NCBI RefSeq assembly: GCF_003006155.1
Contig: NZ_CP023559.1
Span: 2,418,001 to 2,482,000 of the forward strand
Direction: 5' to 3'
Length of the DNA stretch: 64,000 nucleotides
From: Salinicola tamaricis
GTDB lineage: Bacteria; Pseudomonadota; Gammaproteobacteria; Pseudomonadales; Halomonadaceae
The first letter of the stretch is position 1, and every line of letters begins with the position of its first letter. The position numbers and the translations under genes are program-made. Below, piece by piece: positions 32,732 through 49,473 of the stretch. The notes below the pieces were generated by a model. It had not been told where the DNA came from and did no database searches. It saw nothing but the letters and a program-made list of their open reading frames with translations.

Positions 32732-33782
32732 TTGTTACGCCTGAAACGATCCCAGAGAGGCCTGGTCGGGGTCGATATCACCTCCGCCACGGTCAAGCTG
32801 CTCGAGCTCGAGCGCCATGCCGGGCGCCTGCGCATCGACAGCTATGCCGTGCGCCCGCTGCGCGAGGGGGCGGTGGTGGAGCGGCGTATCCGCGATCAGC
32901 GCGAGGTCGTCGATACCCTCAAGCGAGCGGTCGAACACGGCCGGCTGAAGTCGCGCCGGGCGGTGGTGGCGGTGCCCAACTCGGCGGCGATCACGCGCAA
33001 GCTGACGCTGCCCGCCTCGCTCAGCGACGAGGATATCGAGGCACGCATCCAGATGGAATCGGACAAGTACGTGCCGTTTCCGCTCAACGAGGTCGCCTTC
33101 GACTTCCAGCGTCTGGGTCGCCATCGGCGCTACGACGACCAGCAGGGTGATGCTGGTGGCCTGCCGGGTACAGGATATCGAGCTGCTCACCGCGACCCTG
33201 TCCGAGGCCGGCCTCGAGGCGGTGGCGGTGGATGTTGAGGGGTTCGCGCTGGAGCGTATGTGGGGCGATATGGCGAGCCAGTTCGACAGCGCCGACGCCG
33301 TGGCGCTGGTCGATATCGGTGCCAACCTGTGCGCCTTCCACGTGCTCAAGGGCGGCCGCATCGTCTATAGCCGCGACAACCTGTGCGGTGGGCGCCAGCT
33401 CACCGATGCCATCAGTCGTCGCTACCGCATCAGCTTCGAAGAGGCAGGACGGGCCAAGAAGCGTGGCGGCCTTCCCGATGACTATCGCCAGCAGGTGCTG
33501 ACCCCCTTCATCGATACCTTGATCCAGCATATCGGGCGTTCGCTGCAGCTCTACTATACCGCCGCCGGTCAGCAGGAGATCCGCCAGCTGGTGCTCGCCG
33601 GCGGCTCCTGCGTGCTGCCGGGCTTCGTCGATCGCCTGCGCGCTCAGAGCGGACTGGAGGCAACGCTGGCCAATCCGTTCGGTGACATGCGCGTGCATCC
33701 GCGCCTGGATGTCGACGCTCTGGCCGCCGACGCACCGGCGATGCTCACCGCCTGTGGGCTGGCCATGCGGGTGCGCGCATGA
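32732..33782 (+). CDS. pilM: Type IV pilus assembly protein PilM (one frameshift)
   Basis: PilM is the actin-like cytoplasmic protein that binds PilN in the inner-membrane alignment complex. It has GLVGVDITSATVKLLEL, RRAVVAVPNSAAITRKL, YVPFPLNEVAFDFQ, VALVDIGANLCAFHVL and AGGSCVLPGF motifs. The start is TTG 32732 (MLRLKRSQRG), judged from the family N-terminus and an AAGG eight bases upstream. A frameshift near 33140 must be closed. It overlaps pilN by ATGA. Confidence 0.92.
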
Positions 33783-34356
33783 GTGTCGAGATCAATCTGC
33801 TGCCGTGGCGCGAGCGCGAGCGCCAGCAGCGCACCCGGCGCTTCCAGCGGGGCGTGCTGCTGGCGCTGCTGCTGGGGCTGGTCGCCGGTGGATTGATCGC
33901 CCTGCATCAGCAGGCGCTGGTGCGTGCGCAGCAGGCCCGCCTGGGGATGATCGAGCGCCATACCCAGCAATTGACCCGGGACATCGAGTCGGTGCGCGAT
34001 TTTCGCCGCCTGCGCCAGCGCATGCTCGAGCAGATCGATCTGATCGGTACGCTGCAGGCGAGCCGGCCACTCACCGTCGAGGTCTTCGACCAGCTCACCG
34101 CCACGCTGGTCGATGGCTCCACTACACCAAGCTCGTGCGTCACGACCACACGCTCGAGCTAGATGGCGTCGCCGCTTCCAATCGTCAGGTCTCCGAGCAG
34201 ATGCGGCGTCTCGCCGCCAGCCCGGTGCTGGGGGTGCCGCTGCTCTCTGACGTCAGCGCCGGTGACGGCGCCGATGCGCCGCGCCGCTTTCAGATGAGCG
34301 TCGAGGAACAGCCGGCGGCGGAGGCCACCGACGCACCCGCGGTGGCGGCGCCATGA
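33779..34356 (+). CDS. pilN: Type IV pilus assembly protein PilN (one frameshift)
   Basis: PilN is a bitopic inner-membrane protein. The N-terminus SVEINLLPWRERERQQRTRR carries the INLLPWR motif that binds PilM, then one membrane helix (GVLLALLLGLVAGGLIAL), a coiled coil and a ferredoxin-like periplasmic domain. A base is missing near 34115 (VDG-LHYTKLVRHDHTLELDG). It ends with an Ala/Pro-rich tail overlapping pilO by ATGA. Confidence 0.9.
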
Positions 34357-35024
34357 GGGGGCTGCGGCGGTGCCGGCAGCGGCTGCGTGGCTGGGTGCAG
34401 GAGCAGGCGCGTCAGCTGCGCGAACTGCCTTGGCGCGAACTTGACCTCAAGGAGTCGGGCACCTGGCCCACCAGCCTGCAAGCGTTGATCGCGCTGGCGG
34501 TGTTCACCCTGGCCCTGCTGGCCATGCAGTGGCTGCTGGCATCATCGCCGCGGGCTGAGCACGCGCGTCTCGAAGCGCAGGAGACGCAGGCGCTTTCACG
34601 CTTCGAGACGCTCTCTTACCAGGCGATCAATCTGCCGATGATGCGCCAGCAGATGGGCGAGCTGAAGACGCGCATGCAGCGCGTGCTCGAACAACTGCCG
34701 AGTGATGCCGAGGTGCCCGCGCTGCTCGATGCGATCAGCGATGCCGCCCGCGAGCAGCAGTTGAGCATCGATAGCATCAAGCTCGAGCCGGCGGTGGCGC
34801 GCGAGTTCGTCTTCGAGCAACCATTCGATATCCAGGTACGCGGCGGCTATCACCAGATCGCCGCCTTCCTGGCCCAGGTCGCCGCCATGCCGCGCATCGT
34901 CACCCTGCACGACTTCACGCTGGCGCCAGTGGCGGACTCACCCACGCTGCGCCTGAAGATGCTGGCCAAGACCTACCGCTACCGCGAGACGGATGACGCC
35001 GCCGGCGCGGAGACTGGCTCATGA
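34353..35024 (+). CDS. pilO: Type IV pilus assembly protein PilO
   Basis: Inner-membrane partner of PilN. The product is 223 residues, intact, with a membrane helix (LQALIALAVFTLALLAMQWLL), a coiled coil (FETLSYQAINLPMMRQQMGE) and a periplasmic ferredoxin-like fold (FEQPFDIQVRGGYHQIAAFL). It overlaps both pilN and pilP by four bases, so translation of pilMNOP is probably coupled. Confidence 0.93.
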   Translation: MRGLRRCRQRLRGWVQEQARQLRELPWRELDLKESGTWPTSLQALIALAVFTLALLAMQWLLASSPRAEHARLEAQETQALSRFETLSYQAINLPMMRQQMGELKTRMQRVLEQLPSDAEVPALLDAISDAAREQQLSIDSIKLEPAVAREFVFEQPFDIQVRGGYHQIAAFLAQVAAMPRIVTLHDFTLAPVADSPTLRLKMLAKTYRYRETDDAAGAETGS

Positions 35025-35572
35025 TGCGCGCTCCGCGCCTGGGAGTGGCGATGGTCGCTTGCCTGTTGCTGGCCGGCTGCGGCGAGGCGCATCTGGATGC
35101 GCTGGAACGGCAGCTGCAGACGCTGCGCCAGAAGCCGGAAGGCAAGATCGCGGCGCTGCCGGAGATGCCCAGCTACTCGGTGGCGAGCTATCACGGCAGC
35201 GCCATGCGTAGCCCCTTCGCGCCCGCCGGGCAGGCCCTCGAGGCGCCGGTGTCGCCGGCCGAGCCCCGGGAGCAGCGCGAGCGTCAGCCGCTCGAGGCGT
35301 TTGCGCTGGAGAATCTTGCGCTGGTGGGCACGCTGAGTGTCGGCGACACACCGTCAGGGCTGATCCGGGCGCCGGACGGGCGTCTCTACCGGGTCTTCGT
35401 CGGCGACTATCTGGGGCGCGACCAGGGCCACATCGTGAAGATCACGCGGCGCAGTCTGAGCCTGGTGGAGCGCGTGCGCGACAGCCAGGGGGCGTGGCGC
35501 GAGCGTACCCGCCGGTTGAGCCTGGCCGCGACCGGCGAACAGGCCGCCGCCTCGCCGCAGAATTCGGGATGA
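35021..35572 (+). CDS. pilP: Type IV pilus assembly lipoprotein PilP
   Basis: PilP connects PilN/PilO to the PilQ secretin. The product is 183 residues with a lipoprotein signal (VAMVACLLLAGC), a disordered linker with the conserved MRSPFAPAG, and a C-terminal beta domain (LENLALVGTLSVGDTPSGLI, YRVFVGDYLGRDQGHIVKI). Intact. Confidence 0.93.
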   Translation: MMRAPRLGVAMVACLLLAGCGEAHLDALERQLQTLRQKPEGKIAALPEMPSYSVASYHGSAMRSPFAPAGQALEAPVSPAEPREQRERQPLEAFALENLALVGTLSVGDTPSGLIRAPDGRLYRVFVGDYLGRDQGHIVKITRRSLSLVERVRDSQGAWRERTRRLSLAATGEQAAASPQNSG

Positions 35573-35652
35573 GGGCCCGGGTACTGTCTGACAAGTCGAC
35601 CAGCGCCAACCGCCGCGGCGATGGCCCCAAGCAGATCAGCAGGAGAACGAGC

Positions 35653-37760
35653 ATGGCATGTCGATTCAGGTGGGTGAGCGGGCTGCTGGCCTTGCTGCTG
35701 CTGGGGCTGGCCGCACCGGCCTGGGCGGCGCCGAGTTTGACCGCGCTTGACTTCACCGAGCGCGGGCCTGGGCGTCTCGACGTCGAGCTGCACTTCAGCG
35801 GTGGGGTGCCGGAGGTGCGCGGCTATCGTACCGCCGCGCCGCCGCGGCTGGCGCTGGATCTGCTCGATACCACCAGCGCGCTGGCGCAGAGCCGCTTTGC
35901 ACTCGCCAGTGGTGGGGTCGAGTCGCTGCGCGTGCTGTCCGCCCAGGGGCGTACACGGCTGGTGTTCGCCCTCGACGAGGCGCACGACTACCGCCTGGAG
36001 CGGCGTGCGGATCGTCTGGTGGTGCATCTGGGCGCCGCACCGGCGGCCAGTGCCGAAGCGATGACGCCAGCGCCGGGTTTCGTCGCCGAAGCCGGACGCG
36101 AGGCACCCGATGTGAGTCGCGCCGCTGCCACCAGCCGGCCACGGGTCACAGCGCTCGACTTTCGCCGTAGCGACACCGACCACGGCGAGCTGCTGGTGAC
36201 CCTCGATCGACCCGGGGTAGCGGCCTCGGTCTCCGGGAGCGGGCGTCGGATCACTCTGACGCTGCCCGGCGTGGTGCTGCCGGACGCTCAGTACCAGACC
36301 CTCGACGTGAGCGACTTCGGCACTGCAGTGACCCCGTATCGTGCCGCGGCGCGATGCCGAAGGGATAAGCTTCGAGATCAGCGCGACGCGGGCGGTGGAG
36401 CCGCTGGTGACCCAGAACGGGCGTGAGCTGCGTGTAGAGCTCGCCCCTCAAGATGCAGGCACGCGCGCCGCGGCCAGCGGCAGCGCCGGCGCGCGACGCC
36501 GAGCTACAGCGGCAAGCCGGTGACGCTCGACTTTCAGGACATCCCGGTGCGGGATGTGCTCTCGATCATCGCCCAGGTCTCCGGGCTCAACGTGGTCGCC
36601 AGCGATAGCGTTCAGGGCAATGTCACCCTCAATCTGGTCGACGTGCCCTGGGATCAGGCGCTCGATCTGGTGCTGCAGAGCCGCGGTCTGGCGGCGCGGC
36701 GCACCGGCGACGTCATGGTGGTGGGCCGGCCGGCGAGCTGGCCAGCCTGCAGCGCCAGACCCTGGAGAGTCGTGAGCAGTCGCAGCAGCTGGCGCCGCTG
36801 ATCACCGAGTTCGTGCGATTCGCTACGCCAAGGCCGACACCCTGGCCGGGCTGCTGCGCGGTGGCGAAGGGGTGGGGCTGATGTCCGAGCGCGGCCGGGT
36901 GACCGTCGATGTGCGCACCAATACGCTGATCCTGCAGGACACCGCGATCAGCTGGAGGCGATCCGGCGTACCATCGAGCAGCTCGACGTGCCGGTGCGCC
37001 AGGTCCAGATCGAGGCGCGCATCGTCATCGCGCGTGGACAGCGCCACGCGCGAGCTGGGGGTCAACTGGGGGATGTCTTCGCCGGCCGGCGGGCGCTTCA
37101 ACCTCAGCGGCGCGCCGATGGTGACCCCTCCAGCTTGCCCACCACAGCGACGATCCTTCATCCTATGGCGGCGGTCTGGCGGTCGATCTGGGTAACGCCA
37201 CTCAACCCGCCAGCGCCTTCAGCTTTGGCTATCTCTCGGGTGACGTGCTGATCGACCTGGAGCTGCGCGCGCTGGAGAGCGAGGGCAAGAGCCAGACCAT
37301 CTCCCAGCCCAAGGTGATCACCGCCAACCAGCGCACCGCGGTGATCAAGCAGGGGCAGGAGGTGCCTTACCAGGAGGCGTCCTCCAGCGGTGCCACCACC
37401 ACCGAGTTCAAGGAGGCGGTGCTGTCGCTGGAGGTGACCCCGCAGATCACCCCGGACGACCGCATCATCATGGATCTGCGGGTCAACAACGACGACATCT
37501 CGGACACCCGCTTCGATGGCGCGCCGGCGATCGACACCAACGAGATCCAGACCCAGGTGCTGGTCGACAACGGCGAGACCGTGGTGCTGGGCGGCATTCT
37601 CACCTCGGAGCAGCTGCATACGCTGTTCAAGACGCCCTTCCTCGGCGACATCCCGGTGATCGGGCAGCTGTTCCGCTATACCCAGGAGAGCAATGAAAAG
37701 GTAGAATTGCTGATCTTCATTACGCCCAAGATCATCGAGGACAGACTGGCCATTCGCTGA
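35653..37760 (+). CDS. pilQ: Type IV pilus secretin PilQ (at least seven frameshifts)
   Basis: PilQ is the outer-membrane channel for type IV pili. It begins with a signal peptide ([16 protein letters not shown]), then two AMIN domains that bind peptidoglycan, the N0 domain ([20 protein letters not shown]) and N1. The secretin core follows ([40 protein letters not shown]). The frame must be shifted near 36340, 36500, 36735, 36818, 36945, 37033 and between 37125 and 37160; both sides of every break remain family-like. AGGAG precedes ATG 35653. Its stop overlaps the aroK start (TGATG). Confidence 0.88.
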
Positions 37761-38314
37761 TGCGGTCGCTTCCCAATCTTTTTCTCATCGGCCCCATGGG
37801 GGCCGGCAAAAGCACGATCGGCCGCCTTCTGGCGGCCGAATTGCAGCGCGAATTCCTGGATAGCGACCATCAGATCGAGGCGCGATGCGGGGCGAATATC
37901 CCGTGGATTTTCGACGTCGAGGGCGAGCAGGGGTTCCGCGACCGTGAGACGGCGATGATCGACGAGCTGACCCAGCGCAGCGAAGTGGTGATGGCCACCG
38001 GCGGCGGCGCGGTGATGCGCGAACTCAACCGCCAGTATCTGCGCGAGCGTGGCACCGTGATCTATCTGGCGACCACGGTCGAGCAGCAGATCCGGCGTAC
38101 CGCCCGCGACCGCAACCGCCCGCTGCTGCGCCATGCCAATCCCGAGCAGGTGCTGCGTGATCTGTTCGCGCTGCGCGACCCGCTCTATCGTGCTACCGCC
38201 GATCTCGTCGTGCGCACCGACCGCCGCAGCCCCAAGAGCGTGGTGGCGGATATCGTGCGTCGGGTCACGCGGCTCAGTCAGCCGCTCCAGGCCGAGGTCT
38301 CGCCGCCGCGCTAG
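37760..38314 (+). CDS. aroK: Shikimate kinase
   Basis: Phosphorylates shikimate in aromatic amino-acid synthesis. The product is 184 residues, intact, with Walker [16 protein letters not shown], the DSDHQIE substrate-binding segment, FRDRE and ATGGGAV. The lid contains RNRPLL. It starts on the pilQ stop (TGATG), a coupling conserved in gammaproteobacteria. Confidence 0.96.
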   Translation: MRSLPNLFLIGPMGAGKSTIGRLLAAELQREFLDSDHQIEARCGANIPWIFDVEGEQGFRDRETAMIDELTQRSEVVMATGGGAVMRELNRQYLRERGTVIYLATTVEQQIRRTARDRNRPLLRHANPEQVLRDLFALRDPLYRATADLVVRTDRRSPKSVVADIVRRVTRLSQPLQAEVSPPR

Positions 38315-38352
38315 GCGTGCCGCTCCGTTTACTCGCAAAAGGGTCATCCGTC

Positions 38353-39465
38353 ATGACGCAGTCTCCTTCCGCCGCCATGGAGTCGCTCGACGTCGCGCTC
38401 GGCGAGCGCGCCTATCCCATCCACATCGGCGCCGGGCTGCTCGACGAACCGGGCTGTCTGCTGCCCTATCTGGCCGGGCGTCAGGTGATGATCGTCACCA
38501 ACGACACCGTGGCGCCTTACTATCTCGATCGGCTCCGTCACACCCTGAGCGGGGCGGATCTCGAGGTCTGCGAGGTGATTCTGCCCGACGGCGAGGCGAC
38601 CAAGACCCTGGCCTCGGTGGAGCGCATCTGGGATGCGCTGCTGGCGGCCGGCTTCAATCGCCGCTGCACCCTGATCGCCCTGGGTGGCGGCGTGATCGGC
38701 GACATGGCCGGCTACGCCGCGGCGAGCTACCAGCGCGGGGTCGCCTTCATCCAGGTGCCGACCACGCTGCTGGCCCAGGTCGACTCCTCAGTGGGCGGCA
38801 AGACCGGGGTCAACCACCCGCGCGGCAAGAACATGATCGGCGCCTTCTGGCAGCCGCGTGCGGTGCTCATCGATACCCAGACCCTGGCGACGCTACCCGA
38901 GCGCGAGCTCTCGGCGGGGCTCGCCGAGGTGGTCAAGTACGGCCTGATCTGGGATGCGGCCTTTCTCGACTGGCTCGAACGCGAGATGCCGGCGCTGCGC
39001 GCGCTGGATGCTGCGGCGATTCGCCATGCCATTCGCCGCAGCTGCGAGATCAAGGCGGAGATCGTCGCCGAGGACGAGACCGAGCAGGGCGTGCGTGCGC
39101 TGCTCAATCTCGGCCACACCTTCGGTCACGCCATCGAGGCGCACCAGGGTTACGGCAACTGGCTGCACGGCGAAGCGGTGGGCGCCGGCATGGCGATGGC
39201 CGCGGCGCTCTCGGCCGAGCGCGGCTGGCTCAGCGCGGCCGAGGTCGAGCGCATCGGTGCCGTGCTGGCGGCGGCGGGGCTGCCGCAGACCGCGCCTGCC
39301 GCCATGGGTGTCGCCGATTTCCTCGAGCGCATGCGTCTGGACAAGAAGAATCTCGACAGCCGCCTGCGGCTGATCCTGCTCGAAGCGCTGGGGCGCGCCG
39401 CAATCCACGACGATACCGACCCGGCCATGCTCGAACGTCTGATCGAGCGCTTCCCCCGCGCCTGA
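38353..39465 (+). CDS. aroB: 3-dehydroquinate synthase
   Basis: Second step of the shikimate pathway, an NAD-dependent cyclase. It is intact, 370 residues from ATG 38353. Signatures are [59 protein letters not shown], the metal-ligand region [10 protein letters not shown] and [14 protein letters not shown] start at the internal [14 protein letters not shown] is possible. No damX-like SPOR gene follows, unlike pseudomonads. Confidence 0.95.
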   Translation: MTQSPSAAMESLDVALGERAYPIHIGAGLLDEPGCLLPYLAGRQVMIVTNDTVAPYYLDRLRHTLSGADLEVCEVILPDGEATKTLASVERIWDALLAAGFNRRCTLIALGGGVIGDMAGYAAASYQRGVAFIQVPTTLLAQVDSSVGGKTGVNHPRGKNMIGAFWQPRAVLIDTQTLATLPERELSAGLAEVVKYGLIWDAAFLDWLEREMPALRALDAAAIRHAIRRSCEIKAEIVAEDETEQGVRALLNLGHTFGHAIEAHQGYGNWLHGEAVGAGMAMAAALSAERGWLSAAEVERIGAVLAAAGLPQTAPAAMGVADFLERMRLDKKNLDSRLRLILLEALGRAAIHDDTDPAMLERLIERFPRA

Positions 39466-40184
39466 GGGTGCCATGCCGCCCGCCTGGCGCGGGCATGACG
39501 CGTCCGCTCAGTCTTCCTGGGGCGGCGCGTCTGTCTCGCCCGAGACGATAGCGCCCGGCCTGTTGTGAAGCCGCTCGTTCTGGGCTCGACCCCGCCGGCG
39601 GCGCTCGTTCATCGCGCTGTCGTCTTCGTCGGGTCAAACGCTTCGTCGCTCCAAACTTCCGCTGCGCTGCAGTTGCCACCGTCACCGTCACTACCGCCGT
39701 TGCCGCCGTTGCCGACTGTGCCTCCGCGCCATAGCGCATATTCACATCTGCTGCGTCGAGGGGTTGATGGCGAGCTGAGGCCTCGGTGCCGTAATGGGAT
39801 ATACCCGTAATTGGCATGCACTATGTCGTATCGGCATGGGTTGGTGGGACGGTTTTGGGGTGTCAATGTGTAACAGGTTCTTGGCTTAGACTTTGGTCTA
39901 AACTGGCTCGCTAAGCCGTTGAGCTGTCAGGGTATTTTTTTAGTTATAAATATAAGTCACAGATTTTCAATGGTTTTGTCGCCTGAGTCAGGCTAGGGCG
40001 CGATTGCGTTGGGACGGGGGAGTGGCTATTCTGGGCGGCCTTTTGACGCCGTTTCGTGGCGCCAGCGTCGGCGCGGGGTGACGCTGAAAACCGGCTTTCA
40101 GCCCGGCTCAGAATAATAAAAAACCTTGCATTATCTCCCTGTATTTTACCGAACGCAAGTTCCCCTGTTCTGTGAGGCACGCCC
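39466..40184. other. Long non-coding region between aroB and gltB
   Basis: These 719 bases show no supportable gene. The composition falls from GC-rich (with CCGTTGCCG-type simple repeats near 39690-39715) to AT-rich just before gltB. Two dyads are visible: TTAGAC/GTCTAA around TTTG (39886-39901), and GGCTTAG (39883-39889) with CTAAGCC (39911-39917), which overlap and could be alternative structures or an operator. CTGAAA/TTTCAG forms a small hairpin near 40084-40101. Confidence 0.5.
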
Positions 40185-46218
<6,034 letters not shown>

Positions 46219-46346
46219 GCTCAGGGTATGATGGCGAGAGCGCGTGATCCGGCGGCGCGGCGAATGGCCCCACGGGGTGGTGTCGGCGGCGCCGAATCGC
46301 TAGAGTGGCGCGCTTTCCCTGCATCGCAAACGCCAGAGGTAACCGC

Positions 46347-46589
46347 ATGATCCGACTCGAACGCAACATTCTCGACCAGGCCAACACGCTGATGCGCACG
46401 CTGGAAGATCACGTGCTCGACAGCGATGTCGACGACGCCGAGCAGGCGAGCGCGGTATGCCGCCAGCTGGAAGCGCTGCTGGCACTGGGCAAGACCCGCG
46501 ACAGCGGCATGTCCGACGAGTGTGCCGGCATGCTCGAAGAGATCGAGCGTCGCTCCCGGGTAATGGCTGCTCGCCTGCCGACGGCCTGA
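46347..46589 (+). CDS. Small acidic helical protein of unknown function
   Basis: Not recognised. The product is 80 residues, acidic, predicted almost entirely helical (IRLERNILDQANTLMRTLED, then EQASAVCRQLEALLALGKTR), with two cysteines and no membrane segment or signal peptide. AGAGGT precedes ATG 46347, and codon use matches the neighbours. It stands alone between gltD and the convergent oxidoreductase gene. A role in regulation or binding a partner is possible but nothing shows it. Confidence 0.6.
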   Translation: MIRLERNILDQANTLMRTLEDHVLDSDVDDAEQASAVCRQLEALLALGKTRDSGMSDECAGMLEEIERRSRVMAARLPTA

Positions 46590-46619
46590 GCCGCCGGCAG
46601 TCCGCGGCGCGGACACCGC

Positions 46620-47832
46620 TCAGCCCAACGGAATGCGTCCGCTGAGCGTGGTGGCATCCTGTGGCCCGCGTTCGGCGAGCACCTCGCGTGCGGCGTCGAG
46701 CGGGGCCTCGTCGAAACCGAGCAGCAGTACCCCCACCACGCGGCCTGATTCCAGGTGGCCCGAGTCTAGATGGGCCGACTCTAAATAGTAGACCCCTTTG
46801 TCAGCGTTGCTGTCGGCGACGATGTCGAGCGTGCTGTCGAGCCGCCCCAGCGCCTTCCAGGCGATATCGAAGACGTTGGAGTAGAAGTAGGGGGTGTGGG
46901 TGTAGGCCTCGTCGCTGCCGGCCATGATGCGCCCGACCGCAGCGCCCTGACAGTTGGCGTTGTCAACGTGCTCGGCGTGCCAGCGCCCGAGGATGCGGTC
47001 GGGGTAGGTGGCGACATCGCCGGCGGCGTAGATCGCGGCGTCGGCGGTGCGCAGCCGCTCGTCGACCAGGATACCGCCGTCGATCTCGAGTCCGGCCGCC
47101 TGCGCCAGTTCGGTGCAGGGCTCGACCCGAGTCCGAACATCACGCCGTCGGCGGCGAGCTCGCTGCCATCGTCGAGTTCTAGCGTGACCGTGCCGTCGGC
47201 CTCGCGACCCGCCTTCACCTTGCGCCCGCTGAGCAGCGCCACGCCGTGGTCGAGGTAGGTCTGGTGCAGGCGGTCGGCGACCTCCGGCGGCAGCATGCCG
47301 CCGCCCAGCACCGGTTCGGGGCAGATCAGGGTGACGCGGCAGTCGTTCTGGATCAGCGCCGCGGCCAGCTCGCTACCGATATAGCTGCCGCCGACCACCG
47401 CGATGTGGCGATTCTCGCCCGCCAGCCGGCGCAGATGGTCGTAGTCATCGACGCTGCGGAAGTAGCGCACCCGCTCGCTCTCGGCCAGATCCAGACGGAT
47501 CGGTTCGCAGCCGGTGGCGAGCAGCAGCTGGCCGTAGCCGAAGGTCTCGCCGTTATGGGTGGTGACCTTGCGCGCCTGGCGGTCGATGGCGCTGACCCGG
47601 GTATCGACGTGGAGCGTGGTACCGGGGTCCTGCTCCGGCTGCATCCAAATCTTGTCGTAGCCGAAGTCGGGATCGGTCCAGAGCTTCTTGGGAGCGCCGG
47701 GCGGGTCACCGGCCCGCGCGGCTCGGCGCCCAGAATGCCGATGCTGCCCTCGCTGTCGCGCTCGCGGATGCCGTCGACGGCGTTGGCGGCGACCATGCCG
47801 GCGCCGACGATGAGATAGTCGTAGCGTTGCAT
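46620..47832 (-). CDS. FAD/NAD(P)-dependent oxidoreductase, ferredoxin-reductase/AIF-like (two frameshifts)
   Basis: The N-terminus MQRYDYLIVGAGMVAANAVDGIR is an FAD-binding Rossmann motif. A second dinucleotide site is HIAVVGGSYIGSELAAAL, and a YAAGDVATYPDRILGR motif binds the flavin ribityl chain. There is no redox-active CxxC, so it is not a disulfide reductase; the plan fits rubredoxin or ferredoxin reductases and AIF-like proteins. The C-terminus contains VVGVLLLGFDEAPLDAAREVL. Frameshifts lie near 47700 and 47130. The electron acceptor is unknown and no ferredoxin gene is adjacent. Confidence 0.8.
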
Positions 47833-48101
47833 ATCCACTCCCTGGTTGGCTGGTGGCGGGCGTCCCATCCTTCCCCGATGGCGACGCCGGGAACTCGCGC
47901 TCGGGCCGCGTGACGGCACCGATAGCCTCAGCGTAGTTCACCTGCGCCGGCCTGGCGTGAAGCCACAGGGGAGAGGCAGCGATCCGTGACTGCGCTAGAA
48001 TGCGCGCCGGCCCGTCGATTCGCCGGCCACGCTGACAACAATCGCTTTCGCGCGGTCGAACGCCGCTGGCGCCCCGGCCGCTGCTCTGGAGAACAAACCC
48101 G

Positions 48102-49400
48102 ATGTCATCCTGGTTTCCGCACTGGCGCCGCGTCGACGCCAAGCGCGTCGCCCTGGTCGCCCCCGACGAGACGCTAGCCGCCCCCCAGACCCTGCTGATG
48201 GGGATCCAGCACGCCGTGGCGATGTTCGGCTCCACCGTGCTGGCGCCGCTGCTGATGGGCTTCGACCCCAATCTGGCGATCCTGATGTCGGGGATCGGCA
48301 CGCTGCTGTTCTTTGTCGTCGTCGGCGGTCGGGTGCCCAGCTACCTGGGCTCCAGTTTCGCCTTCATCGGTGTGGTGATCGCGGCCACCGGCTATGCCGG
48401 CAGTGGCGCCAACCCCAATATCGGCGTGGCGCTGGGCGGCATCATCGCCTGCGGCGTGCTCTACGCCCTGGTCGGGCTGGTGGTGATGGCGCTGGGCACG
48501 CGCTGGATCGACGTGCTGCTGCCGCCGGTGGTGACCGGCGCCATCGTCATGACCATCGGGCTCAACCTGGCCCCGGTGGCGGTGTCCAGTGTCGCCGGCT
48601 CCACCTTCGATTCGCTCATGGCGCTGGTGACCGTGCTGTGTATCGGCCTGGCGGCGGTGCTCACCCGGGGCATGCTGCAGCGGCTGCTGATCCTGATCGG
48701 GCTGATCGCCGCCTATGCGATCTATGCCCTGGTCACCAACGGTTTCGGCTGGGGCACGCCGATCGACTTCTCGGTGATCGGCGCCGCCCCCTGGCTGGGG
48801 CTGCCGACCTTCAGCGCGCCGCAGTTCGATCCCCACGCCATGGTCCTGATCGCGCCGGTGGCGGTGATCCTGGTGGCCGAGAACCTGGGGCACATCAAGG
48901 CGGTGGGCGCGATGACCGGGCGCGATCTCGACCCCTACATCGGGCGCGCTTTCTTCGCCGACGGCGTGGCTACCGTGGTCTCGGGCAGCGCCGGGGGCAC
49001 CGGCGTCACCACCTATGCCGAGAACATCGGGGTGATGGCGGTGACCAAGGTCTACTCGACGCTGATCTTCGTCGCCGCCGCCGGCTTCGCCATCCTGCTC
49101 GGTTTCTCGCCGCGCTTCGGCGCGCTGATCCAGACCATTCCAGGGCCGGTGCTGGCCGGAGCCTCGATCGTGGTGTTCGGGCTGATCGCGGTGGCCGGCG
49201 CGCGCATCTGGGTGCAGAACGCGGTCGATCTGGGCGATACCACCAACCTGATCGTAGTGGCGGTGACGCTGGTGCTGGGTGCGGGCAACTTCTCGCTGGC
49301 CCTGGGGGGCTTTACCCTGGACGGCATCGGGACCGCCACCTTCGGCGCCATCGCCCTGCATGCGCTGCTGCGCTATGGCGTCGGCGCGCGCAAGCCTTGA
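48102..49400 (+). CDS. Uracil/xanthine permease, NCS2 family (UraA/RutG-like)
   Basis: Proton-coupled nucleobase importer with about 14 membrane segments, 432 residues, intact. TLLMGIQHAVAMFGSTVLAPLLMGF is the family N-terminus; the substrate-site helices contain AENLGHIKAVGAMTGRD (Glu of TM8) and TTYAENIGVMAVTKVYS (TM10). The sequence favours the uracil branch over xanthine/urate carriers, but specificity is inferred. TGGAGAAC precedes ATG 48102. No pyrimidine catabolic genes adjoin it. Confidence 0.88.
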   Translation: MSSWFPHWRRVDAKRVALVAPDETLAAPQTLLMGIQHAVAMFGSTVLAPLLMGFDPNLAILMSGIGTLLFFVVVGGRVPSYLGSSFAFIGVVIAATGYAGSGANPNIGVALGGIIACGVLYALVGLVVMALGTRWIDVLLPPVVTGAIVMTIGLNLAPVAVSSVAGSTFDSLMALVTVLCIGLAAVLTRGMLQRLLILIGLIAAYAIYALVTNGFGWGTPIDFSVIGAAPWLGLPTFSAPQFDPHAMVLIAPVAVILVAENLGHIKAVGAMTGRDLDPYIGRAFFADGVATVVSGSAGGTGVTTYAENIGVMAVTKVYSTLIFVAAAGFAILLGFSPRFGALIQTIPGPVLAGASIVVFGLIAVAGARIWVQNAVDLGDTTNLIVVAVTLVLGAGNFSLALGGFTLDGIGTATFGAIALHALLRYGVGARKP

Positions 49401-49473
49401 GGTTGGCGTAAAAAACCGGCCCGCCGCGGTCGCCGTGCCGGCGGCCGCTCGATCACTGCCAGGGGTGACCCGC

